Shown here piece after piece: positions 47,210-56,517 of a DNA stretch of 64,000 nucleotides. Under the pieces are notes generated by a model that ran no database searches, was not told where the DNA came from, and saw only the letters and a list, made by a program, of their open reading frames with translations. The translations under genes and the position numbers were made by a program. The stretch covers positions 966,501 to 1,030,500 of the forward strand of contig NZ_CP016020.1 of the NCBI RefSeq assembly GCF_001889165.1, read 5' to 3'. Source of the stretch: Bacillus weihaiensis (GTDB lineage: Bacteria; Bacillota; Bacilli; Bacillales; Bacillaceae). The stretch's first letter is position 1. Every line of letters starts with the position of its first letter.

Positions 47210-47258
47210 AGGGGCTGACCCAAAGTCTAGATTTAGACCTTGGGTTAGCCTTTTCTCA
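47210..47258. repeat. Palindromic repeat type A, copy 2 (also terminator of ytoI)
   Basis: GGGGCTGACCCAAAGTCTA pairs with TAGACCTTGGGTTAGCC across a short loop and is followed by a T-rich tail. It matches the reverse complement of the repeat at 9243-9294. Confidence 0.75.
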
Positions 47259-47310
47259 TATGTATATTTTTTTCATTAAGTTAAATGTAAAAAACCGCGG
47301 ACGTCTATTC

Positions 47311-47374
47311 ACAAAAAAAGAAAGAGTGCCCAGAAGGTCGTTATTGAACAACCTTTTGAATCACCCCCTTGTTC
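47311..47374. repeat. Palindromic repeat type B, copy 2 (also terminator of ytpI)
   Basis: The minus strand reads GGGGTGATTCAAAAGGTTG, a short loop, then AACGACCTTCTGGGCACTC and a T run, closely matching copy 1 at 8641. It lies about 50 bases from the type A copy, in the same relative order and orientation as at 9294-8641. Confidence 0.75.
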
Positions 47375-47380
47375 TACTCT

Positions 47381-47686
47381 CTATTTCGCATTCTGCTGCT
47401 TCGCTTCCTCAACTGCTTGTGGTAAATAATGCTTGTAAGCTCGATAGCCAGCCCATGCACTAGCAACACCTATTAAAATAAATATCGAGCCTATTACTAG
47501 AGAAATGGTAGATCGATTAAGAAAAAATTGGTTTACTCCAAAAAAAGTAACAAACAACCCTAAGGCTATACTAGCCTTGGAGGATAGCCATTTTTTTTCA
47601 ACATATTTATTTGATCTATAAGCTTTTACTCTGTAGAAAAGGTAGAAAGCAAGAGAAAAGATAATTAAGGCTACGAAAACAGACAT
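47381..47686 (-). CDS. ytpI: YtpI-family membrane protein
   Basis: A 101-residue protein with three predicted membrane helices (about 2-18, 38-54 and 61-82) and a charged C-terminus (HYLPQAVEEAKQQNAK). It matches the YtpI family, conserved beside ytoI and nrnA in Bacillus; the function is unknown. GGGGGATG lies 6 bases before ATG 47686. Convergent with ytoI across the A/B repeat pair. Confidence 0.85.
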   Translation of the reverse strand: MSVFVALIIFSLAFYLFYRVKAYRSNKYVEKKWLSSKASIALGLFVTFFGVNQFFLNRSTISLVIGSIFILIGVASAWAGYRAYKHYLPQAVEEAKQQNAK

Positions 47687-47889
47687 ATTACATCCCCCAT
47701 TAAGTATGAAATCTCACTATTATTGTATCATGAATAATCTAGAAATCTACGAATTTGATAAAGGCTGATTTTTCATTCTTTTTTAATTTTAACTTTTATG
47801 ATTTAATACTTTATATACTACTTTTGTTAAGGTATTAAACATACTTGTTGTAAGCTGTTATAAGGAAAATATAATTAAAGGAGAAATGG

Positions 47890-48828
47890 ATGAAACAACA
47901 AATATTAGAAGCTATTCGTCAGAATGAAACAATTATCATTCATCGTCATGTTCGGCCTGATCCAGATGCATACGGTTCTCAATGCGGGTTAGCGGAGCTA
48001 TTAAAAGCATCATTCCCAACTAAGAAAATTTATGTAGTTGGTGAAACAGAGCCTTCATTAGAATTCTTATACAAAATGGACAGCGTCCAAGATCATTTGT
48101 ATAAAGAAGCTCTTGTTATTGTATGTGATACGGCTAATCAAGCAAGGGTAAGCGATCAGAGATACAGTACTGGAAAAACAGTGATAAAAATTGATCATCA
48201 CCCTAATGATGATCAATATGGAGACCTAATGTGGGTTGATACATCTGCGAGTGCTACGAGTGAAATGATTTATGAACTATACTTAGAGGGGAAAGAAGAT
48301 GGGCTTCATTTATCAAAAGAAGCCGCAGAGCTTTTATATGCAGGAATTGTTGGGGATACTGGGCGTTTTCTGTTTCCTAGTACAACAGAAAGAACATTCC
48401 GATATGCAAGTGCTCTTATATCATTAGGCATCAAGCCGACTCCTTTATATGACGAGCTCTACAAAACAAAGAGAAATGTCGCTAAGCTAAGTGGGTATGT
48501 CCTGCAAAATTTCACAATGTCTCCATCAGGAGCAGCTCATATGATGATGACGAGGGATTTGTTAGAAGAATTTGAAGTTACTCCTTCAGAAGCCTCACAA
48601 TTAGTCAGCATTATCGGCAATATTGACGGAATTAAGGCATGGGTGTTTTTTGTAGAAGAAGATAGTCAAATTCGTGTAAGATTACGTTCAAAAGAAATCG
48701 TGATAAATAAGTTAGCAAAGAAATATAACGGTGGCGGACACCCATTAGCTTCAGGTGCCTCCGTATATAGTTGGGAAGAAGCACAATCTGTTTTAAAAGA
48801 TTTAGAGACTTTATGTCAGGAAGCGTGA
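47890..48828 (+). CDS. nrnA: Oligoribonuclease / pAp phosphatase NrnA (DHH family)
   Basis: Degrades very short RNA oligonucleotides (nanoRNA) and dephosphorylates 3'-phosphoadenosine 5'-phosphate. The 312-residue protein has the DHH-family motifs HRHVRPDPDAYGS (about 18-30), VCDTAN, IDHHPNDDQ (about 101-109) and GDTGRF, then a DHHA1 domain ending in the substrate motif NGGGHPLASGA (about 280-290). An AAGGAGA ribosome binding site precedes ATG 47890. Confidence 0.95.
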   Translation: MKQQILEAIRQNETIIIHRHVRPDPDAYGSQCGLAELLKASFPTKKIYVVGETEPSLEFLYKMDSVQDHLYKEALVIVCDTANQARVSDQRYSTGKTVIKIDHHPNDDQYGDLMWVDTSASATSEMIYELYLEGKEDGLHLSKEAAELLYAGIVGDTGRFLFPSTTERTFRYASALISLGIKPTPLYDELYKTKRNVAKLSGYVLQNFTMSPSGAAHMMMTRDLLEEFEVTPSEASQLVSIIGNIDGIKAWVFFVEEDSQIRVRLRSKEIVINKLAKKYNGGGHPLASGASVYSWEEAQSVLKDLETLCQEA

Positions 48829-48841
48829 GTAACAATTAAAT

Positions 48842-48884
48842 GACAATAAGCGTGAATTCCCTTGCGAATCCACGCTTATTTGTC
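48842..48884. terminator. Terminator of nrnA
   Basis: Stem GACAATAAGCGTG (48842-48854) with CACGCTTATTTGTC (48871-48884, one bulge); works on either strand. Confidence 0.75.
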
Positions 48885-49104
48885 GTTCATGTACAACTCG
48901 TTAGAATTACGATTATGAAGCTCTAATTAACCGCATGACTACTCTACTATTATCCAGTAAGAATGATGCGGTTCAAATGAATAAGTAAATTAGAAGTATT
49001 ATATGATCTATATCTTTTTATTGGAGATGACGTTAAAGCTTTAGTATGGAAGAGGGTGAGGAATGCTCTCATAAAAGGAAGTAGGAAGTAAAATATGGTA
49101 GCGG

Positions 49105-49293
49105 TTACTTTATTCTAGTTGGAATAAACCAAAAGCCAAACTCTGTCGCATCCTCATATACATCTAACTGTTGATTTTGTATTTCCTTTTTGATTAAGTT
49201 GGCAAGCTCGGGTGTTTCGGCATAAGCGGAAAAACCCTTTTTAATTGAATCAAGCTTTTCTTGAGCGAGTTTCTTTGAATTTAGAACTTTCAT
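49105..49293 (-). CDS. Small conserved-looking hypothetical protein, 62 residues
   Basis: ATG 49293 follows a strong AAGGAGGAG at 6 bases. The protein is charged and soluble (LNSKKLAQEKLDSIKKGFSAYAET, then LDVYEDATEFGFWFIPTR) with a Trp/Phe-rich end. The ribosome binding site and balanced composition indicate a real gene. I do not recognise the family. It lies between nrnA and ytrI on the minus strand. Confidence 0.75.
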   Translation of the reverse strand: MKVLNSKKLAQEKLDSIKKGFSAYAETPELANLIKKEIQNQQLDVYEDATEFGFWFIPTRIK

Positions 49294-49454
49294 GATTTCT
49301 CCTCCTTTTCAAAAAGTTGTATAGTAAAAACAAGAAAGTCAACATGGATGAAAAAAGCAGTTGCTCCTTCCTTGTTTTTCCTATTTTTATTTTATCAAAA
49401 AAAACGAATGTTGCGACGATTTTCTTTTGGATATCTTAAAATTTTTGTGTCGTC

Positions 49455-49964
49455 TTATTTTACAAACAAAATCTCCACTTCAATAATAAGCGTCGTATAT
49501 AGGATGAATTTTGTCATTTTAAATGTGTACTCTTTTCCGTCCTCTTGTTTAATGATTTTATTTTCAATGAGTCTTTCAATAAGCAATCGATTATTTGTTA
49601 TATACTCAATATCTTTTGTTAAAACAATATCTGCTAAATCTTGTTTAATGTCATCTTCGATATTCTTAACCTTGAAGTCCTTTATGTGATACTTATCACC
49701 ATTTGTAATATCAACAGTTAGTTCCTGAACAGTTAGTTTTTCTTTCGCCTCTTTATTAAGCTTAGAATATTCTTGTTCGTATATTTCTTTGTTTTTATTT
49801 AGTTCTTCGATCACTTGTTTCTGCTCCTCAATTGTGGTGCTGTGCTGTTCTTGTATGGTTCCAAAGATGAATAAAAAAACACCCCAACTAATGATTGCTC
49901 CAATGGCGACACCAGCAAAGAAACGTTGCCAAGTGGGTTGTCGATAATGGGGAGGAATTCTCAT
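49455..49964 (-). CDS. ytrI: Sporulation membrane protein YtrI
   Basis: A 169-residue protein with one N-terminal membrane segment (about 14-33) after a basic start (MRIPPHYRQPTWQRFF), then a long coiled coil (TTIEEQKQVIEELNKNKEIY) and a mixed C-terminal domain. Needed for efficient sporulation in B. subtilis. ATG 49964 overlaps the ytrH TGA (ATGA), so translation is coupled; the longer frame to 50003 reads into ytrH. Confidence 0.88.
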   Translation of the reverse strand: MRIPPHYRQPTWQRFFAGVAIGAIISWGVFLFIFGTIQEQHSTTIEEQKQVIEELNKNKEIYEQEYSKLNKEAKEKLTVQELTVDITNGDKYHIKDFKVKNIEDDIKQDLADIVLTKDIEYITNNRLLIERLIENKIIKQEDGKEYTFKMTKFILYTTLIIEVEILFVK

Positions 49965-50296
49965 TGTAAATGCTCCTGTGTTAACCAGGCGATAAGGTGC
50001 CAACCTGTTTGAGCGCCACCCATTGCAGATACGATTAGTAGCACTTGTTTGACGATATCTCGAGTCTCACCTTCAAAGATCCCACGTTCAAAGCTGTAAA
50101 AGGCATCAAATGTTCCTCCAATTGCTGCAACAAGTGCCCAGATTTTTAAGCGATTCGCAAATTCAAACATTTTTGTTAAGGGGGGTTCTCCTGCTAAAAA
50201 TGCACCTATAGCTCCAATAAGTGTTCCACCTAATAGCACTCCAAGCGCAATAAAATAACTATGAATAAATGCCGGCATAAAGGCTTCTTTGTCCAT
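49961..50296 (-). CDS. ytrH: Sporulation membrane protein YtrH
   Basis: A 111-residue protein with three hydrophobic segments (about 9-36, 52-63 and 82-100) and the conserved GVLLGGTLIGAIGAFLAGE and GGTFDAFYSFERG blocks. Part of the mother-cell sigma-E regulon in B. subtilis. AGGAGG lies 8 bases before ATG 50296. Operon with ytrI. Confidence 0.9.
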   Translation of the reverse strand: MDKEAFMPAFIHSYFIALGVLLGGTLIGAIGAFLAGEPPLTKMFEFANRLKIWALVAAIGGTFDAFYSFERGIFEGETRDIVKQVLLIVSAMGGAQTGWHLIAWLTQEHLQ

Positions 50297-50317
50297 ACTA
50301 TCGACCTCCTATTTCTA

Positions 50318-50346
50318 TATATATGGACAACCTTTTTAAGTATGTT
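50318..50346 (-). promoter_or_regulatory. Candidate sigma-E-type promoter of ytrH-ytrI
   Basis: On the minus strand a -10 like CATATATA (50325-50318) follows an ATA-containing -35 like ACATACTT by about 15 bases, close to the sigma-E pattern. It leaves a leader of about 20 bases. Weak by sequence alone; sigma-E control of ytrH is known in B. subtilis. Confidence 0.4.
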
Positions 50347-50779
50347 TGAAAAAGCTGATTTCGTTTAGTTTCGAAAAAAATAATTCTCACCTACATGTGT
50401 GCAAAGTCTTCTCTTTTTATATAAAGAAAGAGTAGGTGTTTTCTATCATTAAAGGATATTTTTAGAGAACGATGATTAAATGAATCTAAGCATTGATAAA
50501 ATAGATTCGATATTGAACAGTGGCTCTAATTTGTGTCAATATCCTGTAGAGAATATAATAGAAGGAGACTCTTTCACAAACATGATCGTACATCTTTAGC
50601 ATAGTCTGTATTTTTTAAAAAAATATTTACATTTTTAGCTGTTAAGCTTTCATAATGAGGACAGTTACATAGCCTTTCAGATATACATAATAGCTATAAA
50701 TACATTTTTATCCATTTGAAAATGTGTATACAAAGACAATTAGATAGTAAGGAAGAGTAAAGAGAAAGGAGGAGAAACG
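50347..50779. other. Divergent spacer between ytrH and dnaE
   Basis: About 430 AT-rich bases with no gene seen. The dnaE ribosome binding site AAAGGAGGAG is at about 50765-50774. Confidence 0.3.
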
Positions 50780-53700
50780 TTGCCGTTTGTTCATTTGCAA
50801 GTGAAAAGTGCTTATAGTCTGCTATCGAGTTCAGTTCGACTAGATGCGCTTGTACAAAAAGCGAAACAATTACAATATAAATCATTGGCCCTCACAGATG
50901 ATAGCGTCATGTACGGAGTGATTCCTTTTTACAAGCTATGTATGAAGGAAGGGATAAAACCGATTATTGGGCTTACAATTCAAGTGGTTAGGGAGGATGA
51001 TGAGAAATATACTCTAGTATTACTGGCCGAGAACAATGAGGGCTATCGAAATTTAGTGAAAATTAGTAGTGCTATACAAACGAAAACGCCGGATGGTCTA
51101 CCTGAAAGGTGGCTTAAAAGCTATGCAAAAGGATTGATTGCTTTGTTTCCATCAACGGATAAAGTGAATCAACTTCTTATCATGGATAAGGAAAGAGAAG
51201 AATTGCTTTCTCTTTTTTCAACTATACAAAAAACCTTTCATAAAGACTGCTTCTTTTTAGGGATTGGAAAACAGAGAGACAAAGACCACGGATTATTAGA
51301 ACGGGTGTTATCATTTACTAAAGAAGAACTAAGGATCCCATTAGTAGCCCTCACAAATGTTTTATTCCTTGAAAGAGACGACTATATCGCACAGCAATGT
51401 TTAGTAGCCATAAAAAATAATGAAAAGTTGTCAGACACCCCTCAGGATGAAAATGAAGAATATTTCTTAAGGTCTCATGAAGAGATGGTTGCCCTTTTTG
51501 AAGACGAACTTGATGCATTGGAAAATACATTAAAAATTGCAGGTCGTTGTTCTGTCACAATTGAATTAGGAGCTACCCATCTTCCTAAGTTTCCTACCCC
51601 ATCTAATGAATCAGCGGACGAATATTTACATACGCTTTGTTATGAAGGGTTAACAAAACGAATGGGTGAAATATCTAAGCAATATGAAGATAGACTTACC
51701 TATGAACTGAATATTATTAGACGGATGAAGTTTAGTGATTATTTTCTTATTGTTTGGGACTTTATGAAATATGCACATGAAAATGGTATTGTTACGGGTC
51801 CTGGTCGTGGTTCAGCCGCAGGTTCACTTGTATCCTATGCTCTGAATATTACCGACGTTGATCCAATAGAGCATCGATTACTATTTGAACGGTTTTTAAA
51901 TCCTGAACGAATCACTATGCCTGATATTGATATTGATTTTCCTGATACGAGAAGAGATGAAGTCATTCAATATGTAGCAAACAAATATGGGGAGCTACAT
52001 GTAGCACAAATCGTAACATTTGGTACATTAGCTGCTAAAGCTGCTATTCGTGATGTTGGGAGGGTCATGGGGGCGTCCCCAAAGGAGACAGACATCCTGT
52101 CCAAGCTCATCCCGGCTCGCCCAGGAATTTCATTATTAGATACCATTAAAGAATCTGATCAGCTTACCAAATTGATTAATGAAGATCCTTTAACAAATAA
52201 AATCATTCAAACAGCCTTGAAAATTGAAGGTTTACCAAGGCATACATCCACACATGCAGCTGGTGTTGTTCTTAGTGACCGGCCATTAACAGATATCGTA
52301 CCTATCCAAGACGGCCAGCACAATGTGTATTTAACCCAATTTTCTATGGATTATTTAGAAGATTTAGGGTTATTGAAAATGGATTTCCTCGGTTTGAGAA
52401 ACTTATCACTTATTGAGAATATAAAAAAATTAATTCTACAAGTAGAAGGAAATTCCGCTCCCGTAGCGAACATGTCTTATCAAGATCAATCCACTTTTTC
52501 CCTTTTAGCTGCGGGCGATACAACGGGTGTCTTTCAGCTCGAATCAGAGGGGATGAGAAGTGTATTAAAGAGATTACAACCATCAAGTTTGGAAGATATT
52601 GTTGCAGTTAATGCATTGTATCGTCCAGGTCCCATGGAAAACATCCCACTCTTTATTGATAGAAAACATCACCGTGTAAAGATTACCTATCTTCACCAAG
52701 CTCTAGAACCAATCTTGAAAAACACTTACGGTGTTATTGTATATCAGGAGCAAATTATGGAAATAGCTTCTCAAATCGCAGGCTTTTCGTTAGGTGAAGC
52801 AGATCTTTTACGACGTGCAGTTGGAAAGAAAAAGAAAGAAGTACTAGATGCTGAGCGTACTCACTTTGTTGAGGGATGCAAAGGGAATGGGTTTAGTGAA
52901 GAAATAGCCAATGAAGTGTACGATTTAATTGTTAAATTTGCAAATTATGGGTTTAATCGGAGTCATGCCGTTGCATATAGCATGATTGCTTATCAGTTGG
53001 CCTACTTAAAGGCAAATTATCCCCTATATTTTTATACAGCCTTATTAACTAGTGCAATCGGGAATGATGAGAAAATTGCGCAATATATTAGGGAAGTAAA
53101 GCAGAAAGGGTTTGACCTATTACCTCCTTCAATCAACAACAGTGCTTTTCCATTTCTCGTTGAAAAAGGAGCAATCAGGTTCAGTTTAGCTGCAGTAAAG
53201 AGTGTTGGAGTGGCTGCTATAAAAGAGATTTTCAAAGCTAGAAGGCAAAAATCATTTGGAGATCTATTTGATTTTTGTATTCGTGTTAATTTGAAAATTG
53301 TTAACAGAAGAACGATGGAGCAACTAGTTTTATCTGGAGCAATGGACGAATTTGAGATAGATAGAGCTTCTCTTTTAGCAAGTTTGGATGTAGCGATTGA
53401 ACATGCAGAACTCATGAAACCATCAGATGAAAATCAGTTTGATCTATTTATTGAAGAAGAGTTTATGCTAAAGCCGAAATATATTGAGGTAGAACCATTT
53501 AAAATTGATGAAAAGCTGAAAAGTGAGAAAGAAGCTCTAGGCTTTTATTTTTCAAGTCATCCTGTTGAAATATATCGTCATGTTTTGAACCATGCAGGTG
53601 CTACTCTTATTCTTGACTTACCTACTCATGGTGGGAGAGCATCTGTTGGGGCGATGGTGATCAGTGTTCGAGTTATTCGAACAAAAAAAGGTGAAAATAT

Positions 53701-54127
53701 GGCCTTTTTATTACTTGGTGATGAGTCAGGAGAACTTGATGCTGTCTTATTCCCGCAAACATTTTCAAAATATCATCATCTTTTAAATAACCAGTCTTTA
53801 TTATTTTTAAAAGGAAAGATTGAAGTACGACAAGATAAGCAACAGTTAATTATCCAGGAGATTGTAGCTGTGGACAAATTACCTGAACCTAAAAAGGTAG
53901 GGAAATTATTCTTGAAAATTAATAAAGAAAGTATGGAGCAGCAAAAATTACAAGAGGTTAAAGAACTATTGTCAAATGATCCGGGTCAGATACCTGTCTA
54001 TTTATATTACGATGTTGATAAGAAAACCGTTCAGCTCCCAAAAGATTATTTTGTTTCTGCTAATGAACAGTGTATACGTGAACTAGGACATTTATTAGGA
54101 AATGAAAATGTAGTGTACAGACCATGA
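50780..54127 (+). CDS. dnaE: DNA polymerase III alpha subunit DnaE
   Basis: Replicative polymerase that extends RNA primers before hand-over to PolC, mainly on the lagging strand. The 1115-residue protein has an N-terminal PHP domain (FVHLQVKSAYSLL; ALTDDSVMYG). The catalytic palm carries GPGRGSAAGSL and PDIDIDFPDTRRDEV (about 380-395, two catalytic Asp), with a further Asp in LKMDFLGLRNL (about 535). Helix-hairpin-helix and OB-fold parts lie beyond 800. No exonuclease domain is present, which separates it from PolC. TTG 50780 follows AAAGGAGGAG at 5 bases. Monocistronic by appearance. Confidence 0.95.
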   Translation: MPFVHLQVKSAYSLLSSSVRLDALVQKAKQLQYKSLALTDDSVMYGVIPFYKLCMKEGIKPIIGLTIQVVREDDEKYTLVLLAENNEGYRNLVKISSAIQTKTPDGLPERWLKSYAKGLIALFPSTDKVNQLLIMDKEREELLSLFSTIQKTFHKDCFFLGIGKQRDKDHGLLERVLSFTKEELRIPLVALTNVLFLERDDYIAQQCLVAIKNNEKLSDTPQDENEEYFLRSHEEMVALFEDELDALENTLKIAGRCSVTIELGATHLPKFPTPSNESADEYLHTLCYEGLTKRMGEISKQYEDRLTYELNIIRRMKFSDYFLIVWDFMKYAHENGIVTGPGRGSAAGSLVSYALNITDVDPIEHRLLFERFLNPERITMPDIDIDFPDTRRDEVIQYVANKYGELHVAQIVTFGTLAAKAAIRDVGRVMGASPKETDILSKLIPARPGISLLDTIKESDQLTKLINEDPLTNKIIQTALKIEGLPRHTSTHAAGVVLSDRPLTDIVPIQDGQHNVYLTQFSMDYLEDLGLLKMDFLGLRNLSLIENIKKLILQVEGNSAPVANMSYQDQSTFSLLAAGDTTGVFQLESEGMRSVLKRLQPSSLEDIVAVNALYRPGPMENIPLFIDRKHHRVKITYLHQALEPILKNTYGVIVYQEQIMEIASQIAGFSLGEADLLRRAVGKKKKEVLDAERTHFVEGCKGNGFSEEIANEVYDLIVKFANYGFNRSHAVAYSMIAYQLAYLKANYPLYFYTALLTSAIGNDEKIAQYIREVKQKGFDLLPPSINNSAFPFLVEKGAIRFSLAAVKSVGVAAIKEIFKARRQKSFGDLFDFCIRVNLKIVNRRTMEQLVLSGAMDEFEIDRASLLASLDVAIEHAELMKPSDENQFDLFIEEEFMLKPKYIEVEPFKIDEKLKSEKEALGFYFSSHPVEIYRHVLNHAGATLILDLPTHGGRASVGAMVISVRVIRTKKGENMAFLLLGDESGELDAVLFPQTFSKYHHLLNNQSLLFLKGKIEVRQDKQQLIIQEIVAVDKLPEPKKVGKLFLKINKESMEQQKLQEVKELLSNDPGQIPVYLYYDVDKKTVQLPKDYFVSANEQCIRELGHLLGNENVVYRP

Positions 54128-54367
54128 GTTGTAAAGAAGTGAATGGAAGAAGTGGGTTTGGTTGCATTTACTCCAGAAGGTGCAAAAACCTTAAATGGAG
54201 ATAGGGGGAACTTTGTTCACCCTTAAAGAGGATAGGACTCAAGCTCCTCCTTTTACTGATTCGCTCGCTTTTTAACATACTATAAAGAATAGTGGTAGCT
54301 CTCATTCTATGGTCATACGTGTAACATGGTTCTATTGTTCTATTTAGTTATGACGGTTATTCTATCC

Positions 54368-54395
54368 TTTACAAAAAAGGGAATTATGTTATCAT
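54368..54395 (+). promoter_or_regulatory. Candidate promoter of the malic enzyme operon
   Basis: TTTACA (54368-54373), a 16-base spacer and TATCAT (54390-54395), each one base from consensus. Predicted transcription would start near 54402, just before the GntR-type operator. Confidence 0.65.
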
Positions 54396-54410
54396 TTAAT
54401 ATTGTTATAG

Positions 54411-54423
54411 GTGGTCAGACCAC
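54411..54423. promoter_or_regulatory. Perfect GntR/FadR-type operator at the head of the malic enzyme operon
   Basis: GTGGTCAGACCAC is a perfect 13-base palindrome and fits the FadR-subfamily core TGGTNNNACCA. It lies just after the predicted start of transcription, where binding would block elongation or initiation. A FadR-type GntR regulator is encoded two cistrons' length downstream (55735), making autoregulation likely. Confidence 0.7.
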
Positions 54424-54488
54424 TAACGAAAATTATTCTACGAAAGATTTTGTGTTGCAATGTGAAACTTACAAGGGGAGTGTCGATT

Positions 54489-55718
54489 ATGTCGTTACGT
54501 GAGGAAGCATTACATATTCATAGAGTGAATAAGGGGAAATTAGAATCTAAGGCAAAAATACCTGTAAAGAATGCATATGATTTAAGTTTAGCGTATTCTC
54601 CAGGAGTCGCTGAACCTTGTAAAGATATCTACGATGATAAAAATAAAGTATATGATTACACAATGAAGGGGAATATGGTCGCTGTTGTATCAGATGGTAC
54701 AGCTGTATTAGGGTTGGGGAATATTGGGCCAGAAGCGGCCTTACCAGTTATGGAAGGAAAAGCTGTCCTATTTAAAAGCTTTGCAGGGGTTGATGCATTT
54801 CCTATCTGCTTAAACACGACAGATGTTGATGAAATTGTTAACACGGTAAAACTTTTAGAACCAACATTTGGTGGAGTGAACCTAGAGGATATTGCAGCAC
54901 CTAATTGTTTTGTAATCGAGGAAAGACTAAAAAAAGAAACAAATATACCAATCTTTCATGATGATCAACATGGTACAGCGATCGTGACTGTTGCAGGTTT
55001 AGTTAATGCGTTGAAAATCGCAGGGAAGAGCATGGAGAAAATTCGTGTTGTTGCAAACGGAGCAGGGGCAGCAGGTATAGCCATTATAAAATTATTATAT
55101 CGTTATGGTGTTCGAGATATTATTATGTGTGATTCCAAAGGAGCAATCTATGAAAATCGTCCATTCGGAATGAATAATGTAAAATCTGAAGTGGCAAGGT
55201 TTACGAATAGAGATCAACACTCTGGATCACTAGCAGATGTAATAAAAGGGGCAGATGTATTTATAGGAGTTTCAGTTGAAGGAGCTCTCTCAAAGGAAAT
55301 GATTCAATCCATGAATGAAGATCCTATTATTTTTGCTATGGCAAATCCTGTACCTGAAATTATGCCAGAAGATGCTAAAGCTGCCGGTGCAATGGTTATA
55401 GGGACAGGAAGATCTGATTTCCCTAATCAAGTAAACAATGTATTAGCTTTTCCAGGTATATTTAGAGGAGCTCTTGATGTTAGAGCAACTCATATAAATG
55501 AGAAAATGAAAATCGCTGCGGTTGAGGCGATTGCTTCCTTAGTTTCTGAACATGAATTACGTCCTGAATATGTTATACCGGCTCCTTTTGATCCTCGTGT
55601 TGCACCTGCTGTTGCTTCTGCTGTAGCAAAAGCGGCAATGGAGACCGGGGTTGCAAGAATTATGGTTGACCCAGAGGAAGTTGCAGAGAAAACAAGGCAA
55701 CTTGCTATTATTGAATAA
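54489..55718 (+). CDS. ytsJ: NAD(P)-dependent malic enzyme
   Basis: Oxidative decarboxylation of malate to pyruvate with NADPH (YtsJ type) or NADH. The 409-residue protein has AYSPGVAEPCKDI at the malate site, GNMVAVVSDGTAVLGLGNIGP, DDQHGTAIV and the nucleotide-binding VVANGAGAAGIAIIKLL (about 187-203). It lacks the C-terminal phosphotransacetylase-like domain of larger bacterial enzymes. ATG 54489 follows AAGGGGAG at good spacing; the frame upstream to 54411 crosses the promoter and operator. It precedes the GntR gene by 16 bases. Confidence 0.93.
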   Translation: MSLREEALHIHRVNKGKLESKAKIPVKNAYDLSLAYSPGVAEPCKDIYDDKNKVYDYTMKGNMVAVVSDGTAVLGLGNIGPEAALPVMEGKAVLFKSFAGVDAFPICLNTTDVDEIVNTVKLLEPTFGGVNLEDIAAPNCFVIEERLKKETNIPIFHDDQHGTAIVTVAGLVNALKIAGKSMEKIRVVANGAGAAGIAIIKLLYRYGVRDIIMCDSKGAIYENRPFGMNNVKSEVARFTNRDQHSGSLADVIKGADVFIGVSVEGALSKEMIQSMNEDPIIFAMANPVPEIMPEDAKAAGAMVIGTGRSDFPNQVNNVLAFPGIFRGALDVRATHINEKMKIAAVEAIASLVSEHELRPEYVIPAPFDPRVAPAVASAVAKAAMETGVARIMVDPEEVAEKTRQLAIIE

Positions 55719-55734
55719 AGTGAGTGATGGTTTA

Positions 55735-56361
55735 TTGACAACACCACAATCGAAAGCCTATATAGAAATTTTAAGTTATATTAGGAAATATATATCTGAA
55801 AACCATCTTTCTTATGGAGATAAAATTCCTTCTGAAAGGGAATTTGCTGATAAGCTTAAGGTTGGAAGATCATCCGTAAGAGAAGCCCTTAGAGCCCTTG
55901 AATTACTAGGGATGATTGAAACAAGAAGAGGCGAAGGAACGTTCTTAAAGGATTTTAGAGAACACACATTAATTGAATTGCTAGGGACCTTTATTTTAGA
56001 AGGTACAAAAGCAATAGATGATATTTTAGAACTGAATACAATGCTCGAGAATAATGCCATCTCACTTTTATTAAAGCAAGAACATGGTGATGCTCTACTA
56101 ACTCTTAAGAAAGAAATTTCTGTTAATGGGTTAACAAGGTATGAAACAATGAGTGAGCTAGTACAACTGGCTAATAATCATTTACTGTATAGAGTTTGGC
56201 GAGTGTTAAATGAATATGTAAGCTTTGTCTCCACACGAAATAAGGATAAAACCTATTCGTCTGAAGCTCTTGAACAATTTGTTCACTCTATCTATCAAAA
56301 AAATGAAGAACAAATTAAGGATGCCTATACAAAATTAGCCCTTACAGAAAATGTCGAATAG
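55735..56361 (+). CDS. GntR-family (FadR-type) transcriptional regulator
   Basis: A 208-residue regulator. A winged helix-turn-helix of the GntR family at about residues 8-75 (YGDKIPSEREFADKLKVGRSSVREALRALELLGMIETRRGEGTFL) is followed by an all-helical ligand-binding region. The start is uncertain: TTG 55735 after GTGATGG is preferred; GTG 55720 is possible, and the open frame back to 55651 lies inside the malic enzyme gene. It sits between the malic enzyme and accDA genes and probably controls both, through the operator at 54411. The ligand is unknown; malonyl-CoA, acyl-CoA or malate are guesses from context. Confidence 0.85.
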   Translation: MTTPQSKAYIEILSYIRKYISENHLSYGDKIPSEREFADKLKVGRSSVREALRALELLGMIETRRGEGTFLKDFREHTLIELLGTFILEGTKAIDDILELNTMLENNAISLLLKQEHGDALLTLKKEISVNGLTRYETMSELVQLANNHLLYRVWRVLNEYVSFVSTRNKDKTYSSEALEQFVHSIYQKNEEQIKDAYTKLALTENVE

Positions 56362-56451
56362 GTGTTGACAAGCTTCTACAATAAAACACCTACGTGTTCT
56401 TTAAAATAGATTTTATTACAGCACTCTTCTAAATAGGAAAGGATAGATGAT

Positions 56452-56488
56452 GAGCTACCATTGGTGTTATGGTAGTCTCGTTTTATTA
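56452..56488 (+). terminator. Possible terminator after the GntR gene
   Basis: GAGCTACCAT and ATGGTAGTCTC pair with one bulged base across a 7-base loop, followed by GTTTTATT. If it works, accDA would need its own promoter or readthrough. Confidence 0.5.
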
Positions 56489-56517
56489 GACAAGACTTTT
56501 TTATTGATGCTAGGATT

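Noticed and set aside
53032-53415. 127-codon minus-strand frame within dnaE
   Set aside because: Antisense shadow of a conserved coding region; no start signals.
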